A DNA stretch of 33,390 nt from Akkermansia muciniphila (GTDB lineage: Bacteria; Verrucomicrobiota; Verrucomicrobiia; Verrucomicrobiales; V1-33): NCBI GenBank assembly GCA_943333275.1, contig CALQSQ010000062.1, forward strand, positions 1 to 33,390. Reading direction: 5' to 3'. Below the pieces are notes generated by a model that saw nothing but the letters and a program-made list of their open reading frames with translations, was not told the DNA's origin and ran no database searches. Within the stretch, counting starts at the first letter, position 1. Every line of letters begins with the position of its first letter. Both the position numbers and the translations under genes were made by a program. Positions 1 through 7,316 of the stretch are shown one piece after another.

Positions 1-1011
1 CGACACTGCCAGAGCCTGTGCTGCGAAGGCCTCGTTGAGTTCGACGACTTCGGCATCCGCAACGGGCCGGCCTGTGCGGGCGATGGCATGCACCGGCCCG
101 AGGCCCATGCGGCGGGGATCGCATCCGGCATAGGCATAGCGTTCAATGCGACCCAGCGGTTCCAGTCCGAGCGCTTCGGCGCGTTCTTCGCTCATGACCA
201 GCAGTGCCACGGCACCATCGCTGACTTGCGAGGCATTGCCGGCGGTGACGGTTCCGCAGTTCTTTTCAAAGATGGGCGAAAGCCTGGAAAGCCCTTCCAT
301 GCTTGAATCGGCCCGCACGCCGTTGTCCGCGGCGATGGATTTTCCATTCACCGGGACGGGGGTGATTTCCATGGCGAGGCGTTCAGCTGCCGAACTGGCG
401 TGTTGATGCGACCGCAGGGCGAAGGCATCCTGATCACGGCGCGTGAGATTGTATTCGCGAGCCAGGAGTTCGGCGGTTTCGCCCATGTTCAGGCCGACGA
501 CCGGATCGGTGAGGCCGAGTTTGATCGCAGGGGTGGGGGAGAAGTCGCGGGGACGGAAGCCGGCCATGGCCCGCAGGCGTTGGCCCAGAGATTTTGCGCG
601 AGCAAGCTGGGCAAATTTTGTGCTGCTGCGATCACTGAAAAGCAGGGGCATGTGAGTCATGCTTTCGACGCCGCCGACCAGGAAAATCTCGCCCTGTCCG
701 GCGGCCATTTTCTCGACCGCAGTCGTCACAGCTTCCATGCCAGATGCGCAATTGCGATGCACGGTCATGGCGGGGATGTGTTCCGGAATGCCACTGCGCA
801 GGGCAATGACGCGGGAGATGTTCGCGGTATCGGCGGGCTGGCTGACGCATCCGAAAATCACGTGGTCGATCATGGCAGGATCCAGGCCCGTGCGGGTCAG
901 GAGCGCGGTCGTCACATGCCGCCCGAGATCGGAGGCGCTCAGGGCGGCGAAGACGCTGCCGGCTTTGCAGAACGGGGTGCGCAGACCATCCACGATTACG
1001 GCGTGTTTCAT
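1..1011 (-). CDS. Acetyl-CoA C-acyltransferase (thiolase), 3' end outside window
   Basis: Thiolase that cleaves 3-ketoacyl-CoA with CoA (beta-oxidation) or condenses two acetyl-CoA. Translation begins MKHAVIVDGLRTPFCKAGS, a typical thiolase N-terminus. The nucleophilic Cys is near residue 88 in HRNCASGMEAV, and GGVESMTHMP follows. Near the window edge the NEAFAAQALAV motif supplies the conserved Asn-Glu region. The 337 codons present are about 85% of the usual 390-400 residues; the C-terminal His and Cys motifs lie beyond base 1. The ATG at 1011 overlaps the stop of the upstream acyl-CoA ligase as ATGA, which suggests translational coupling. The family is clear. Whether it is degradative (FadA-like) or biosynthetic (PhaA/AtoB-like) cannot be decided from sequence alone, although the lipase and CoA-ligase neighbours favour degradation. 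Confidence 0.93.
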   Translation of the reverse strand, partial: MKHAVIVDGLRTPFCKAGSVFAALSASDLGRHVTTALLTRTGLDPAMIDHVIFGCVSQPADTANISRVIALRSGIPEHIPAMTVHRNCASGMEAVTTAVEKMAAGQGEIFLVGGVESMTHMPLLFSDRSSTKFAQLARAKSLGQRLRAMAGFRPRDFSPTPAIKLGLTDPVVGLNMGETAELLAREYNLTRRDQDAFALRSHQHASSAAERLAMEITPVPVNGKSIAADNGVRADSSMEGLSRLSPIFEKNCGTVTAGNASQVSDGAVALLVMSEERAEALGLEPLGRIERYAYAGCDPRRMGLGPVHAIARTGRPVADAEVVELNEAFAAQALAVS

Positions 1012-2501
1012 TTGGTGAGGGCGGCGGTGCCGCGGTCAGGGTTTGATTGGGGCGGGTTGGAAGGGCGATGATCCACCAGCTTCTCCTCCTTGAGGACGCG
1101 TCCGACGCCTTGCAGCTGGCTCATAGTTTCATTGTCGTGCCATTCGATACGGTTGGGGCGCAGTTCGGCGGTGGTGATGAAGCGTGTCAGGATCGCGTGC
1201 TCCAGTTCGGCTCGCTTGCTATCGTTTCCGGACGAGGCGTGGACGATCAATTGATCCTGTTCGAATGGATCATCGTTGGCTTTGCGCAGTTCGATCTGCC
1301 ATGAGCCGATCCCGTCAATGTCATCCAACACATGCTCCAGCGAATTAAAATCGACGAGCGTGCCCTTCAGCTTGTCGAAACGCATCTGGCGGATTTCGCT
1401 GACGCGGGAAATATTTCCCGTGAGCCGCAAGCCTTCGCGACCACAGTGCGGGCAGACGCCATAGACCAGGCCACCATCGGTGCGATCGCCTGTGCGATAG
1501 CGCAGCACCACGGTGCCGCGAGCATCGAGCGGGGTGTAAACGATTTCACCGGGTTGATTTGGTCCCATGATTTCGCCGGTCACGGGATCGATGATTTCCA
1601 TGATGCCGAGGTCCGGCGAGAGGTGATATCCGGACGGTTCCGCGCCATCCGGGGTGGGGCATTCGATCCACGCCATCTTGGCTTCGGTGAAGGCGTAAGT
1701 GGCCACGACGGAAACTTTTCCAGCCCCCAATTCCGCGCAGAGCGCGCGGAGTTTTCTTCTCATGCCGGGCGGGACTTTTTCGCCACCGAGCACGAGAATC
1801 CGCAATTGGGGCCAATGGTGATCGCCGGCGACGGCGAGCGTCAGAATATGATAGAGAAACGTGGGCATGCCGATGAGGACTTCCGGTTTCACCTTGTCGA
1901 TGAGGGCGATGTTTCCTTCTGTTCCCATGCTTTTACCACCGCCGGTGCCGACCATGAAGGCACCGAATCCCACGGAGCAATAATGCGCCTGCCAGAAGGC
2001 CAGATGCGGCGCGAATGGAAAGAGATTCGCATGCCGCCAGTCGATCTGCGTGCCGCCATTTTCCATGACGCGACGACCTGCGATTGTGAGGATTTCCAGA
2101 TCATGCGCGGTATAAAGAAAGGGCACGGGCTGACTGGAACGCCCGGTGGTGCTGGTCATGAGCAGTGGGCGGAATTCATGTTCGAAGGCGGCCTTGGTGG
2201 CGGCTTTGCCGTGACGCACCGCGTGCCAGATGGTGGCGGGTTGATGGCGCAGGACGGTCTCATCCGGGATGAGCACGAACTCACGGGGATTGGAAATCAG
2301 ATCGAGCTTGGACGTAAAGGGGATTTTCCCCATGTCCGAGGGGGTGCGAAGGTCATCGGGTGTCAGTCCGGCCTCGGCGAACATTTTCCGGTAATGCGCG
2401 GAGAAGGGGATGACGCGCGATTTCAAATAATGTCGCAGTTGGCGCACCTGGCGGTGTTCCAGCTCAGTGAGTATTTCCGGATAGGACAAGTGTGTTTTCA
2501 T
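1008..2501 (-). CDS. PaaK-like acyl-CoA ligase (AMP-forming, phenylacetate-CoA ligase family)
   Basis: Adenylate-forming enzyme of 497 residues that probably activates a carboxylic acid with ATP to the acyl-AMP and then the CoA thioester. The N-terminus resembles the PaaK family (helical start, then GKIPFTSKLDL). The phosphate-binding loop MTSTTGRSSQPVPF lies near residues 115-128. Further on come a TEAKMAW segment, the YRTGD motif and a CPHCGREGLRLTGN segment like the small Cys cluster of phenylacetate-CoA ligases. The start overlaps the end of the patatin gene by 38 bases, and its stop overlaps the thiolase start by 4, so the three are very likely one transcript. The substrate is unknown: an aryl acid, a fatty acid released by the patatin, or a carrier-bound acyl group are all possible. 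Confidence 0.82.
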   Translation of the reverse strand: MKTHLSYPEILTELEHRQVRQLRHYLKSRVIPFSAHYRKMFAEAGLTPDDLRTPSDMGKIPFTSKLDLISNPREFVLIPDETVLRHQPATIWHAVRHGKAATKAAFEHEFRPLLMTSTTGRSSQPVPFLYTAHDLEILTIAGRRVMENGGTQIDWRHANLFPFAPHLAFWQAHYCSVGFGAFMVGTGGGKSMGTEGNIALIDKVKPEVLIGMPTFLYHILTLAVAGDHHWPQLRILVLGGEKVPPGMRRKLRALCAELGAGKVSVVATYAFTEAKMAWIECPTPDGAEPSGYHLSPDLGIMEIIDPVTGEIMGPNQPGEIVYTPLDARGTVVLRYRTGDRTDGGLVYGVCPHCGREGLRLTGNISRVSEIRQMRFDKLKGTLVDFNSLEHVLDDIDGIGSWQIELRKANDDPFEQDQLIVHASSGNDSKRAELEHAILTRFITTAELRPNRIEWHDNETMSQLQGVGRVLKEEKLVDHRPSNPPQSNPDRGTAALTK

Positions 2502-3429
2502 GACGGACTCCTTTCATTTGGGGGGTGGAAAGCAGGGCTCGAATGGCGGGCAGACTGGCCTCGGCGGCGCGTCGGCCCAGTTCGATGTAATTCGTGTAGC
2601 GATGATAATCATGCCAGGCGTCGCGGCGGACATCCGGCTGGATCACGACGTTGGCTCTCCGTGCAGAGGTGTGCGCCATGCGGACTTCGGCGGCGGTAAT
2701 GGAACGCCGGAGGGTGTCGATGACGTTGCCCCGGGCGAACACGTTCCAGGAGCGATTGAACGTTCCCATCCAGCGGCGGAGAAAGCCGGGCGTTTCCTCA
2801 AGCGCGGGATCGGCGAGTCCCGATTGAATTTCCGACATTGAGGGAATCACACTCACGGCGATGGTGATGTCGCATCCGGCACCCTCAAGAATTCCCACCG
2901 GGAGGGGATCCACGATCCCGCCATCCACATACCGCGTGCCATCAATTTCCACGGGAACACAAATACCCGGAATTGCGAAGCTGGCGTGCACGGCCATCGC
3001 GACATCGCCAGTGTGGAAGACATGGCGCTCGAGCGTATCCAGATTGGCCGCCACGACGTAAAGCTCGCGCGGGAGCGATTCAAACGTCGCCCCCAGCAGC
3101 GCCAGGGCGAGTCGCGAACGAATGCCGTGGCCAAAGAACAATCCTTTCACCGGAGGAATCACCAGATCCAGACGCCGCCAGAGATCCTTGGGACTGGCGA
3201 TTTCCGCCGCGAACTTGTGCAACGCAGCACCGTCATGTCCCGCCGCCCAGAGGGAACCAACATAGGCACCCATGCTGGCACCGGCGATGACATCGACAGG
3301 GATGTTATTTTCCTCCAGCACCTGGATGACGCCGACATGGGCGAGACCCCGGGCACCGCCGGAGGAGAGAGCCAGACCGATCCTAGGACGGGGGAGGGTC
3401 CGTGGGGATAGAGTAGACAGGGTATTCAT
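2464..3429 (-). CDS. Patatin-like phospholipase (RssA/YchK type)
   Basis: Predicted serine acyl hydrolase of 321 residues releasing fatty acids from phospholipids or acylglycerols. The oxyanion-hole loop SSGGARGLAHVGV lies at residues 22-34, the GASMG nucleophile elbow has Ser at about 52, and the catalytic Asp is in YVDGG at about 168, so the Ser-Asp dyad is complete. I see no clear signal peptide, and the short N-terminal extension is rich in Ser, Thr and Pro, so it is probably cytoplasmic or peripheral. It is the first gene of an overlapping set with the acyl-CoA ligase and thiolase, a logical order for releasing, activating and cleaving acyl chains. No Shine-Dalgarno is evident before the ATG. 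Confidence 0.9.
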   Translation of the reverse strand: MNTLSTLSPRTLPRPRIGLALSSGGARGLAHVGVIQVLEENNIPVDVIAGASMGAYVGSLWAAGHDGAALHKFAAEIASPKDLWRRLDLVIPPVKGLFFGHGIRSRLALALLGATFESLPRELYVVAANLDTLERHVFHTGDVAMAVHASFAIPGICVPVEIDGTRYVDGGIVDPLPVGILEGAGCDITIAVSVIPSMSEIQSGLADPALEETPGFLRRWMGTFNRSWNVFARGNVIDTLRRSITAAEVRMAHTSARRANVVIQPDVRRDAWHDYHRYTNYIELGRRAAEASLPAIRALLSTPQMKGVRHENTLVLSGNTH

Positions 3430-3628
3430 GGCTGCGGGTGCTGCCTTGACTGTCTGCGCGTGACCGATCTCGGGGGAAGATCCGTATCTTGGGCTCCGGG
3501 CCGGTCGCGGCAGGGGCCGCGGCGGCTGGTTTAGGTTGAGGAGGCGTGATAAGCGTCTCTACATATTAGAGCGTCGCTGGATGAAATTTATTCGTAAAAA
3601 AGATGAAAAATTTGCACAAATCGGCCAA

Positions 3629-4438
3629 CTACAAGAATTGGCCCCAGAATTTGGCGAGTGCCTCGGCGGCGGTTTTGCGGTCTCTGGGTAATCCAAGTGT
3701 CGCGAACACAGTCAAAAACCGCGCGATGACCTGCCGCTGAGCAGGGTTGAGGTATGAGTAATGCTCCATCTGACGATAGTCATCACCGTCCAATGTACAC
3801 CACATGCCAAAAACCATTTCCCAACTCCCCACATAAATCCAGGCAGTTCCGGCATAATGTTCCAACAAGGCCTCACGTTGCCTCAAAGTCCGTGCGGCCA
3901 GGCATAAGTAGGCCGGCAGATAAAAGGCATACCCTGCTGCATCCAGAAAAGTGAGGCTTTCTCCAAATTTTGCGAGCTTCTCATCCGAAATCTCCCACCA
4001 ATGGTGCTCCTGATCCAACTTCCGATGTTCCTCCCACTCGGGTCCTGTCGCCATACAATTATCCATATCATTCATCTGATGAAGCGAGACTCCATGACCC
4101 AGAGTGACGTGATCGAAAGCGATGCGAATCAGTCTTTCCACTTCCAGACAAGCCTCTTCGCGCCGTTGGGCCAGTGTCTGCCACGATTCCGAACGCATTT
4201 CATCAGGAAGGGGAGTCCGCACTTTTCCGAGCCAGTCAGCGTGGCTTGCTCCCATCTTGAGGTAAGCACGCTGAGCCAACAGCAAATCATCTTCCCAATC
4301 GGCACCCCAGGAATCCTCAGATCCAATGGAATCCTCCCAGAAGCAGACGGGACAAACCTCCCAGGAACCAGGAGTGGGACTGCTAATTGTGAAATGGCCG
4401 CAACAGGGGCAGGAAAATTTTTCGGTGGTCGGTTTCAT
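3629..4438 (-). CDS. CPCC zinc-ribbon protein fused to a DUF6714-like domain
   Basis: Protein of 269 residues with two parts. Residues 8-37 form a Cys-rich CPCC-type domain: CPCC at 10-13 and CPVC at 29-32, followed by FWEDS, probably binding one zinc. Residues of about 110-269 resemble DUF6714: a helical segment (EVERLIRIAFDHV), an acidic Trp-rich linker, then SLTFLDAAGYAFYLPAYL and a C-terminal helix. CPCC domains are frequent in proteins around polymorphic-toxin and immunity loci, but no toxin is adjacent here. The function is unknown. A GAAGG sequence lies 7 bases before the ATG and supports the start. The gene is monocistronic as far as can be seen and divergent from the small membrane protein at 4602. 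The domain names are from memory. Confidence 0.72.
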   Translation of the reverse strand: MKPTTEKFSCPCCGHFTISSPTPGSWEVCPVCFWEDSIGSEDSWGADWEDDLLLAQRAYLKMGASHADWLGKVRTPLPDEMRSESWQTLAQRREEACLEVERLIRIAFDHVTLGHGVSLHQMNDMDNCMATGPEWEEHRKLDQEHHWWEISDEKLAKFGESLTFLDAAGYAFYLPAYLCLAARTLRQREALLEHYAGTAWIYVGSWEMVFGMWCTLDGDDYRQMEHYSYLNPAQRQVIARFLTVFATLGLPRDRKTAAEALAKFWGQFL

Positions 4439-4601
4439 GATAACGCCTTCGCTAATTCTCGATGCAGTCGGGGCGTGCTACAGGCTATTCGAAGCCTGAC
4501 AATGAGCAAGGGGTGGCGTGGAGTTGAGGAAATTGGATTGTACTGAGCCCAGAACCTTTCCCTCGCATCCGCAGAAATCTCGGCCACGTTCCTTCCTCCC
4601 C

Positions 4602-4955
4602 ATGTCCGAAGAAACCACCCCACAACCCACGCCCGAAGCCCTGCCCGTCCTCCCCGCGGAGGAAGCTCGCAGTCCTGAGGGCATTGATGTGGGGTGCATG
4701 GTTGGTCTTGCTTTGATTTTGATTCTGCTGCCGGTGAGTTTATATGTGGCGGCGCCGCTGGCGGTGCTGGGGATTGTGGCAGCGGTTTTGGCGTGGGGGT
4801 TGATGCGGATCACGCCGCAGAAATGGCGGGACGCGATTGGCTATGGTCGGGTGTGGCTGGCGTGGTTCATCCTGCTGATCCTTGTGGAGGCGGCGGTGGG
4901 TTTCTGGATCAAATACGAGAACCAGCATGGTGGCGAGATGCGGCAGCGGATGTGA
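4602..4955 (+). CDS. Small membrane protein, three predicted TM helices
   Basis: Hypothetical protein of 117 residues. The soluble N-terminus is rich in Pro, Glu and Thr (MSEETTPQPTPEALPVLPAE). Two close hydrophobic helices follow (VGLALILILLPVSLYVAAPL and VLGIVAAVLAWGLM), then a short basic loop and a third helix (VWLAWFILLILVEAAVGFWI). The frame is open upstream to an ATG at 4518, but those extra 28 residues are basic and lack character, so the ATG at 4602 is preferred. No Shine-Dalgarno is clear. The gene ends 41 bases before the 3' end of rnpB on the opposite strand. I do not recognise the family and assign no function. Confidence 0.55.
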   Translation: MSEETTPQPTPEALPVLPAEEARSPEGIDVGCMVGLALILILLPVSLYVAAPLAVLGIVAAVLAWGLMRITPQKWRDAIGYGRVWLAWFILLILVEAAVGFWIKYENQHGGEMRQRM

Positions 4956-4965
4956 GGATGGCCCC

Positions 4966-4989
4966 CTCCCTCCCATTGCTGGAAGGGAG
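4966..4989 (-). terminator. Hairpin just beyond the rnpB 3' end
   Basis: Inverted repeat CTCCCTCCC/GGAAGGGAG with one C-A mismatch and a six-base loop. It starts 7 bases past the inferred 3' end of RNase P RNA on the minus strand. There is no T-run after it on either strand, so it is a weak candidate. It could stop rnpB transcription, that of the convergent small gene ending at 4955, or neither. Confidence 0.3.
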
Positions 4990-4996
4990 AGGATTT

Positions 4997-5430
4997 GCGG
5001 ATCTTCGTAAGCCGAATTTTGTCCCCCGCTGTTGCCAGCGGATCAACGACCATTCCTCTAGCCGGGCCTTGCGACCCGGCTCCCGGCTTGCGCCAGGTGC
5101 GACTAATACCCGGAGTCATCCCTGCCCGCGACTTGCGCCGCTTGCAGAGGCCGGACCGGCGGCCCGTTTCCCCTGTTATGTCTTGCACCGCGTGGGGTTT
5201 TTCCTGCCCCGTTCCTTGCGGTCCGGGCGGTGAGCTTTTACCTCGCCTTTTCACCCTGGCCGGGTCGCCGCCTTGCGGTGGTTCCCCGGTGGTATATTTT
5301 CTGCGACACTTTCCGTCAACGCTGGCTTACGCCCGCGCTGCCCGCATTTAACATACGGCACGCTGCCGTGTGGTGTTCGGACTTTCCTCTCAGTGCAGTT
5401 GCCCACACCAAGCGGTCGTTTCGGATCCAC
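4997..5430 (-). ncRNA. rnpB: RNase P RNA, bacterial class A
   Basis: Catalytic RNA that matures the 5' ends of tRNAs. Read on the minus strand, the 5' core GAGGAAAGTCCGAACACC is at 5371-5388. The central GAGGTAAAAGCTCACCG matches the conserved GGTAAGAGCGCACCG region, GCAGAAAATATACC lies further along, and the 3' core ACAAAATTCGGCTTAC ends at about 5007. The two ends can pair as P1: GUGGAUC at 5430-5424 with GAUCCGC at 5003-4997. The length of about 434 nt is slightly long for the class, mostly GC-rich peripheral helices. A promoter at 5437-5465 places the start at about 5430. The ends are inferred from P1 and should be good to a few bases. Confidence 0.95.
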
Positions 5431-5436
5431 GCAGCT

Positions 5437-5465
5437 TCAATACCTGCGACTCCCTGGATTGCCAA
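5437..5465 (-). promoter_or_regulatory. Sigma70-type promoter of rnpB
   Basis: On the minus strand, TTGGCA (5465-5460) and TATTGA (5442-5437) are separated by exactly 17 bases. The -10 box is 6 bases from the predicted first base of RNase P RNA at 5430. Box quality, spacing and the independent agreement with the P1 helix end make this the best-supported promoter in the window. Confidence 0.75.
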
Positions 5466-5472
5466 GGGAAAC

Positions 5473-5501
5473 TTGCCCCGGCAAAATCCCCCGTGGGATT
5501 T
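5473..5501. promoter_or_regulatory. Two adjoining inverted repeats between rnpB and kdsD
   Basis: TTGCC-CC-GGCAA (5473-5484) runs directly into AAATCCC-CCGT-GGGATTT (5484-5501). They lie upstream of the rnpB -35 box and 39 bases before the kdsD ATG. They may be a protein-binding site or a structure in the kdsD leader. Short GC-rich repeats can arise by chance, so this is only a candidate. Confidence 0.25.
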
Positions 5502-5539
5502 GAGTTGCGCGGTGGGGGAGTTGTCAGCAGTGTCGGGCC

Positions 5540-6511
5540 ATGGATTATCTGGCTCAGGCTCGGAAAGTGATCGCTTTGGAAATGTCGGAATTGCAGCGGC
5601 TGCAGGACCGGCTTGACGATTCGTTTATAAAAGCCGTGGAAATGCTCCGGCAGACCGTGGACCGGCACCGGAAAATCATCATCTGCGGGGTGGGGAAGTC
5701 GGGCAATATTGCCCAAAAAATCGCCGCCACCCTCAACAGCACCGGGGCGCCCGCCGTCGTGCTCAACTCGCAGGACGCCCTCCACGGGGATCTCGGACTG
5801 GTGAACGAGGGCGACGCCGTGCTGGTGCTTTCCTACAGCGGAGAAACCGATGAAATCATTAACTTACTCCCTCATTTGCAACGACTTGGAGCCGTTATTA
5901 TAGCGGTCACCGGGGATCCAAAATCCACGCTCGCCCGCCACGCAACGCTTGTCCTGGACGTGAACGTCGAACGCGAAGCCTGCCCCCACAACCTGGCCCC
6001 GACCTCCAGCAGCACCGCTATGCTCGTGCTCGGCGATGCCCTGGCCATGGTCCTGCTGGAGGCGAGGGGATTCGCCCCGGACGATTTCGCCAAACTCCAC
6101 CCAGGCGGCTCCCTGGGCCGGGCTCTGCTGACGAAGGTGAGCGATGTGATGCGGGCGGGCGACCGCGTGGCCCGGGTCACGGAAAATGCCCTGATTCTGG
6201 ATGCACTCCGAGCCATGACCGCCGCGAAATCCGGCGCCGTCATCGTAGAATCCTCCCAAGGCACGCTGGCAGGCATTTTCACTCAAGGAGATTTCGTGCG
6301 CGCTTTCCAGCAGCATTCGGATATTTCCACTCTTCCCGTCAGCCAGTTCATGTCGCGAAATCCCATCACCATCGGCGGCGAACAACTGGCCGGACACCTC
6401 CTGCAGATCCTGGAAAAGCATACGGTCGATGAAGTGATCGTCGTCGATGCGGAGCATCGCCCGCTCGGTGTCGTGGACACCCAGGATTTGAGCAAAATGA
6501 AACTGCTCTAG
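5540..6511 (+). CDS. kdsD: D-arabinose-5-phosphate isomerase (KdsD/KpsF family)
   Basis: Converts D-ribulose 5-phosphate to D-arabinose 5-phosphate, the first step of KDO synthesis for lipopolysaccharide. It has 323 residues, the normal family length. An N-terminal SIS domain (about 40-170) contains GVGKSGNIAQK, NSQDALHGDLG and SYSGETDEI, followed by CPHNLAPTSSSTAMLVLGDA and the family motif LHPGGSLGR near residue 190. Two C-terminal CBS domains follow (about 200-260 and 270-323; KVSDVMRAGD and VSQFMSRNPITI). The gene is divergent from rnpB and shares its upstream region. No strong Shine-Dalgarno precedes the ATG. No other KDO genes (kdsA, B or C) are next to it. Its presence implies an LPS-bearing outer membrane. 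Confidence 0.95.
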   Translation: MDYLAQARKVIALEMSELQRLQDRLDDSFIKAVEMLRQTVDRHRKIIICGVGKSGNIAQKIAATLNSTGAPAVVLNSQDALHGDLGLVNEGDAVLVLSYSGETDEIINLLPHLQRLGAVIIAVTGDPKSTLARHATLVLDVNVEREACPHNLAPTSSSTAMLVLGDALAMVLLEARGFAPDDFAKLHPGGSLGRALLTKVSDVMRAGDRVARVTENALILDALRAMTAAKSGAVIVESSQGTLAGIFTQGDFVRAFQQHSDISTLPVSQFMSRNPITIGGEQLAGHLLQILEKHTVDEVIVVDAEHRPLGVVDTQDLSKMKLL

Positions 6512-6866
6512 GGACGCGCCCCGGTTGCGGACATTCTGATTCGGTAGGGGAGAGGTCAGGGAAAAATCTCCCGCCTTGGTCATGCCTGCATTTTCCGTCC
6601 AAACTTTCTTTGTTCGAATTGCAGCGTCTTTTTGTATTCGAGCGGACCTATCGTGAGTGCCGATGACGAACCAGTCCATCCTTCGACACAAGCACCCTGA
6701 AAGCAGGCTTGAACACCCGCACTGATTTTTCTCCTACACAAAGGGCCACCCAAGCCAAAGGGGATGAGCCAAACCATCCCCTTTATAACTTCCTACAATA
6801 TATGTCATGTTAAATCAAAGAAACCACTCTCCGGGGAGGGAAGGTTCCGGGGCTCGTCCGGAGGGT
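6512..6866. other. Intergenic region between convergent kdsD and a yjbR-like gene
   Basis: 355 bases without a convincing gene. Short open frames here lack any recognisable domain. It holds a weak hairpin, GGGAGA (6548-6553) with TCTCCC (6567-6572), and the perfect 10-bp hairpin at 6757-6784 listed separately. The segment 6780-6830 is more AT-rich than its surroundings. Confidence 0.6.
6757..6784. terminator. Perfect 10-bp hairpin between convergent genes
   Basis: AAAGGGGATG and CATCCCCTTT pair perfectly around an eight-base loop. The symmetric A-stretch and T-stretch mean it could act as a terminator for kdsD on the plus strand and the YjbR-family gene on the minus strand. The T-tract is only three bases on either side, so strength is uncertain. 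Confidence 0.45.
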
Positions 6867-7241
6867 CTACATGGGTGATGCACGATTGCCCTTCGCTGGT
6901 TTCGATTTGGAACGTTTGATCTTCGGAGCGACGAGCTGGAAGGAATGCTGAACGAGTTCAGTAATCAGTTTGGGCGGCAAGGATCCGTCGAGCGTGAGGG
7001 TATTCCAATGACGTTTGTTCATGTGGTAGCCCGGGACGATTTTGTCGGGATGCTCCTCGCGCAGGATTTCGGCCCGGGCGGGGTCACATTTTAAATTTAC
7101 AGTGACGGGAAAACGATCGGGCTGCGTCAGGGCGAAAATTTTCCCATGGACTTTGTAAACGATCACGTCCGGACCGAACGGCGTGGTTTCCTCGACATCC
7201 GGAAGGCTGAGACAGAGCGCAATGAGGTCAGGGAGGTCCAT
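6867..7241 (-). CDS. MmcQ/YjbR family DNA-binding-fold protein
   Basis: Small protein of 124 residues with the MmcQ/YjbR (formerly DUF419) fold. Recognisable parts are the opening LIALCLSLPDVEETTPFGPD, then VYKVHGKIFAL, VNLKCDPARAEILREE, PGYHMNKRHWNTLTLDG and the helix LITELVQHSFQLV, in normal order and length. The last 15 or so residues form a basic Lys/Ser tail. Structures of the family resemble the CyaY or DNA-binding-fold class, but the molecular function remains unclear. It lies downstream of the GH75-like gene on the same strand, 75 bases away, so co-transcription is possible. Confidence 0.88.
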   Translation of the reverse strand: MDLPDLIALCLSLPDVEETTPFGPDVIVYKVHGKIFALTQPDRFPVTVNLKCDPARAEILREEHPDKIVPGYHMNKRHWNTLTLDGSLPPKLITELVQHSFQLVAPKIKRSKSKPAKGNRASPM

Positions 7242-7316
7242 GGAATTTGCAGTAGAAAAAGATGCTTCAGTCGAACTCCTGGGCCCTGTCCGGATAAAAA
7301 ATTGCGCCGTTTGGTT

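Noticed and set aside
1332..2699. Plus-strand open frame of 455 codons antisense to the acyl-CoA ligase and patatin
   Set aside because: It covers two well-identified minus-strand genes, its translation has no domain, and long antisense frames are expected in high-GC DNA.
4995..5616. Open frames across the rnpB region on both strands
   Set aside because: The region carries the conserved cores of RNase P RNA; the peptides are Arg/Pro/Gly-rich by-products of its GC-rich helices.
5864..6691. Minus-strand open frame of 275 codons opposite kdsD
   Set aside because: It overlaps a clear kdsD and has no recognisable family or start signal.
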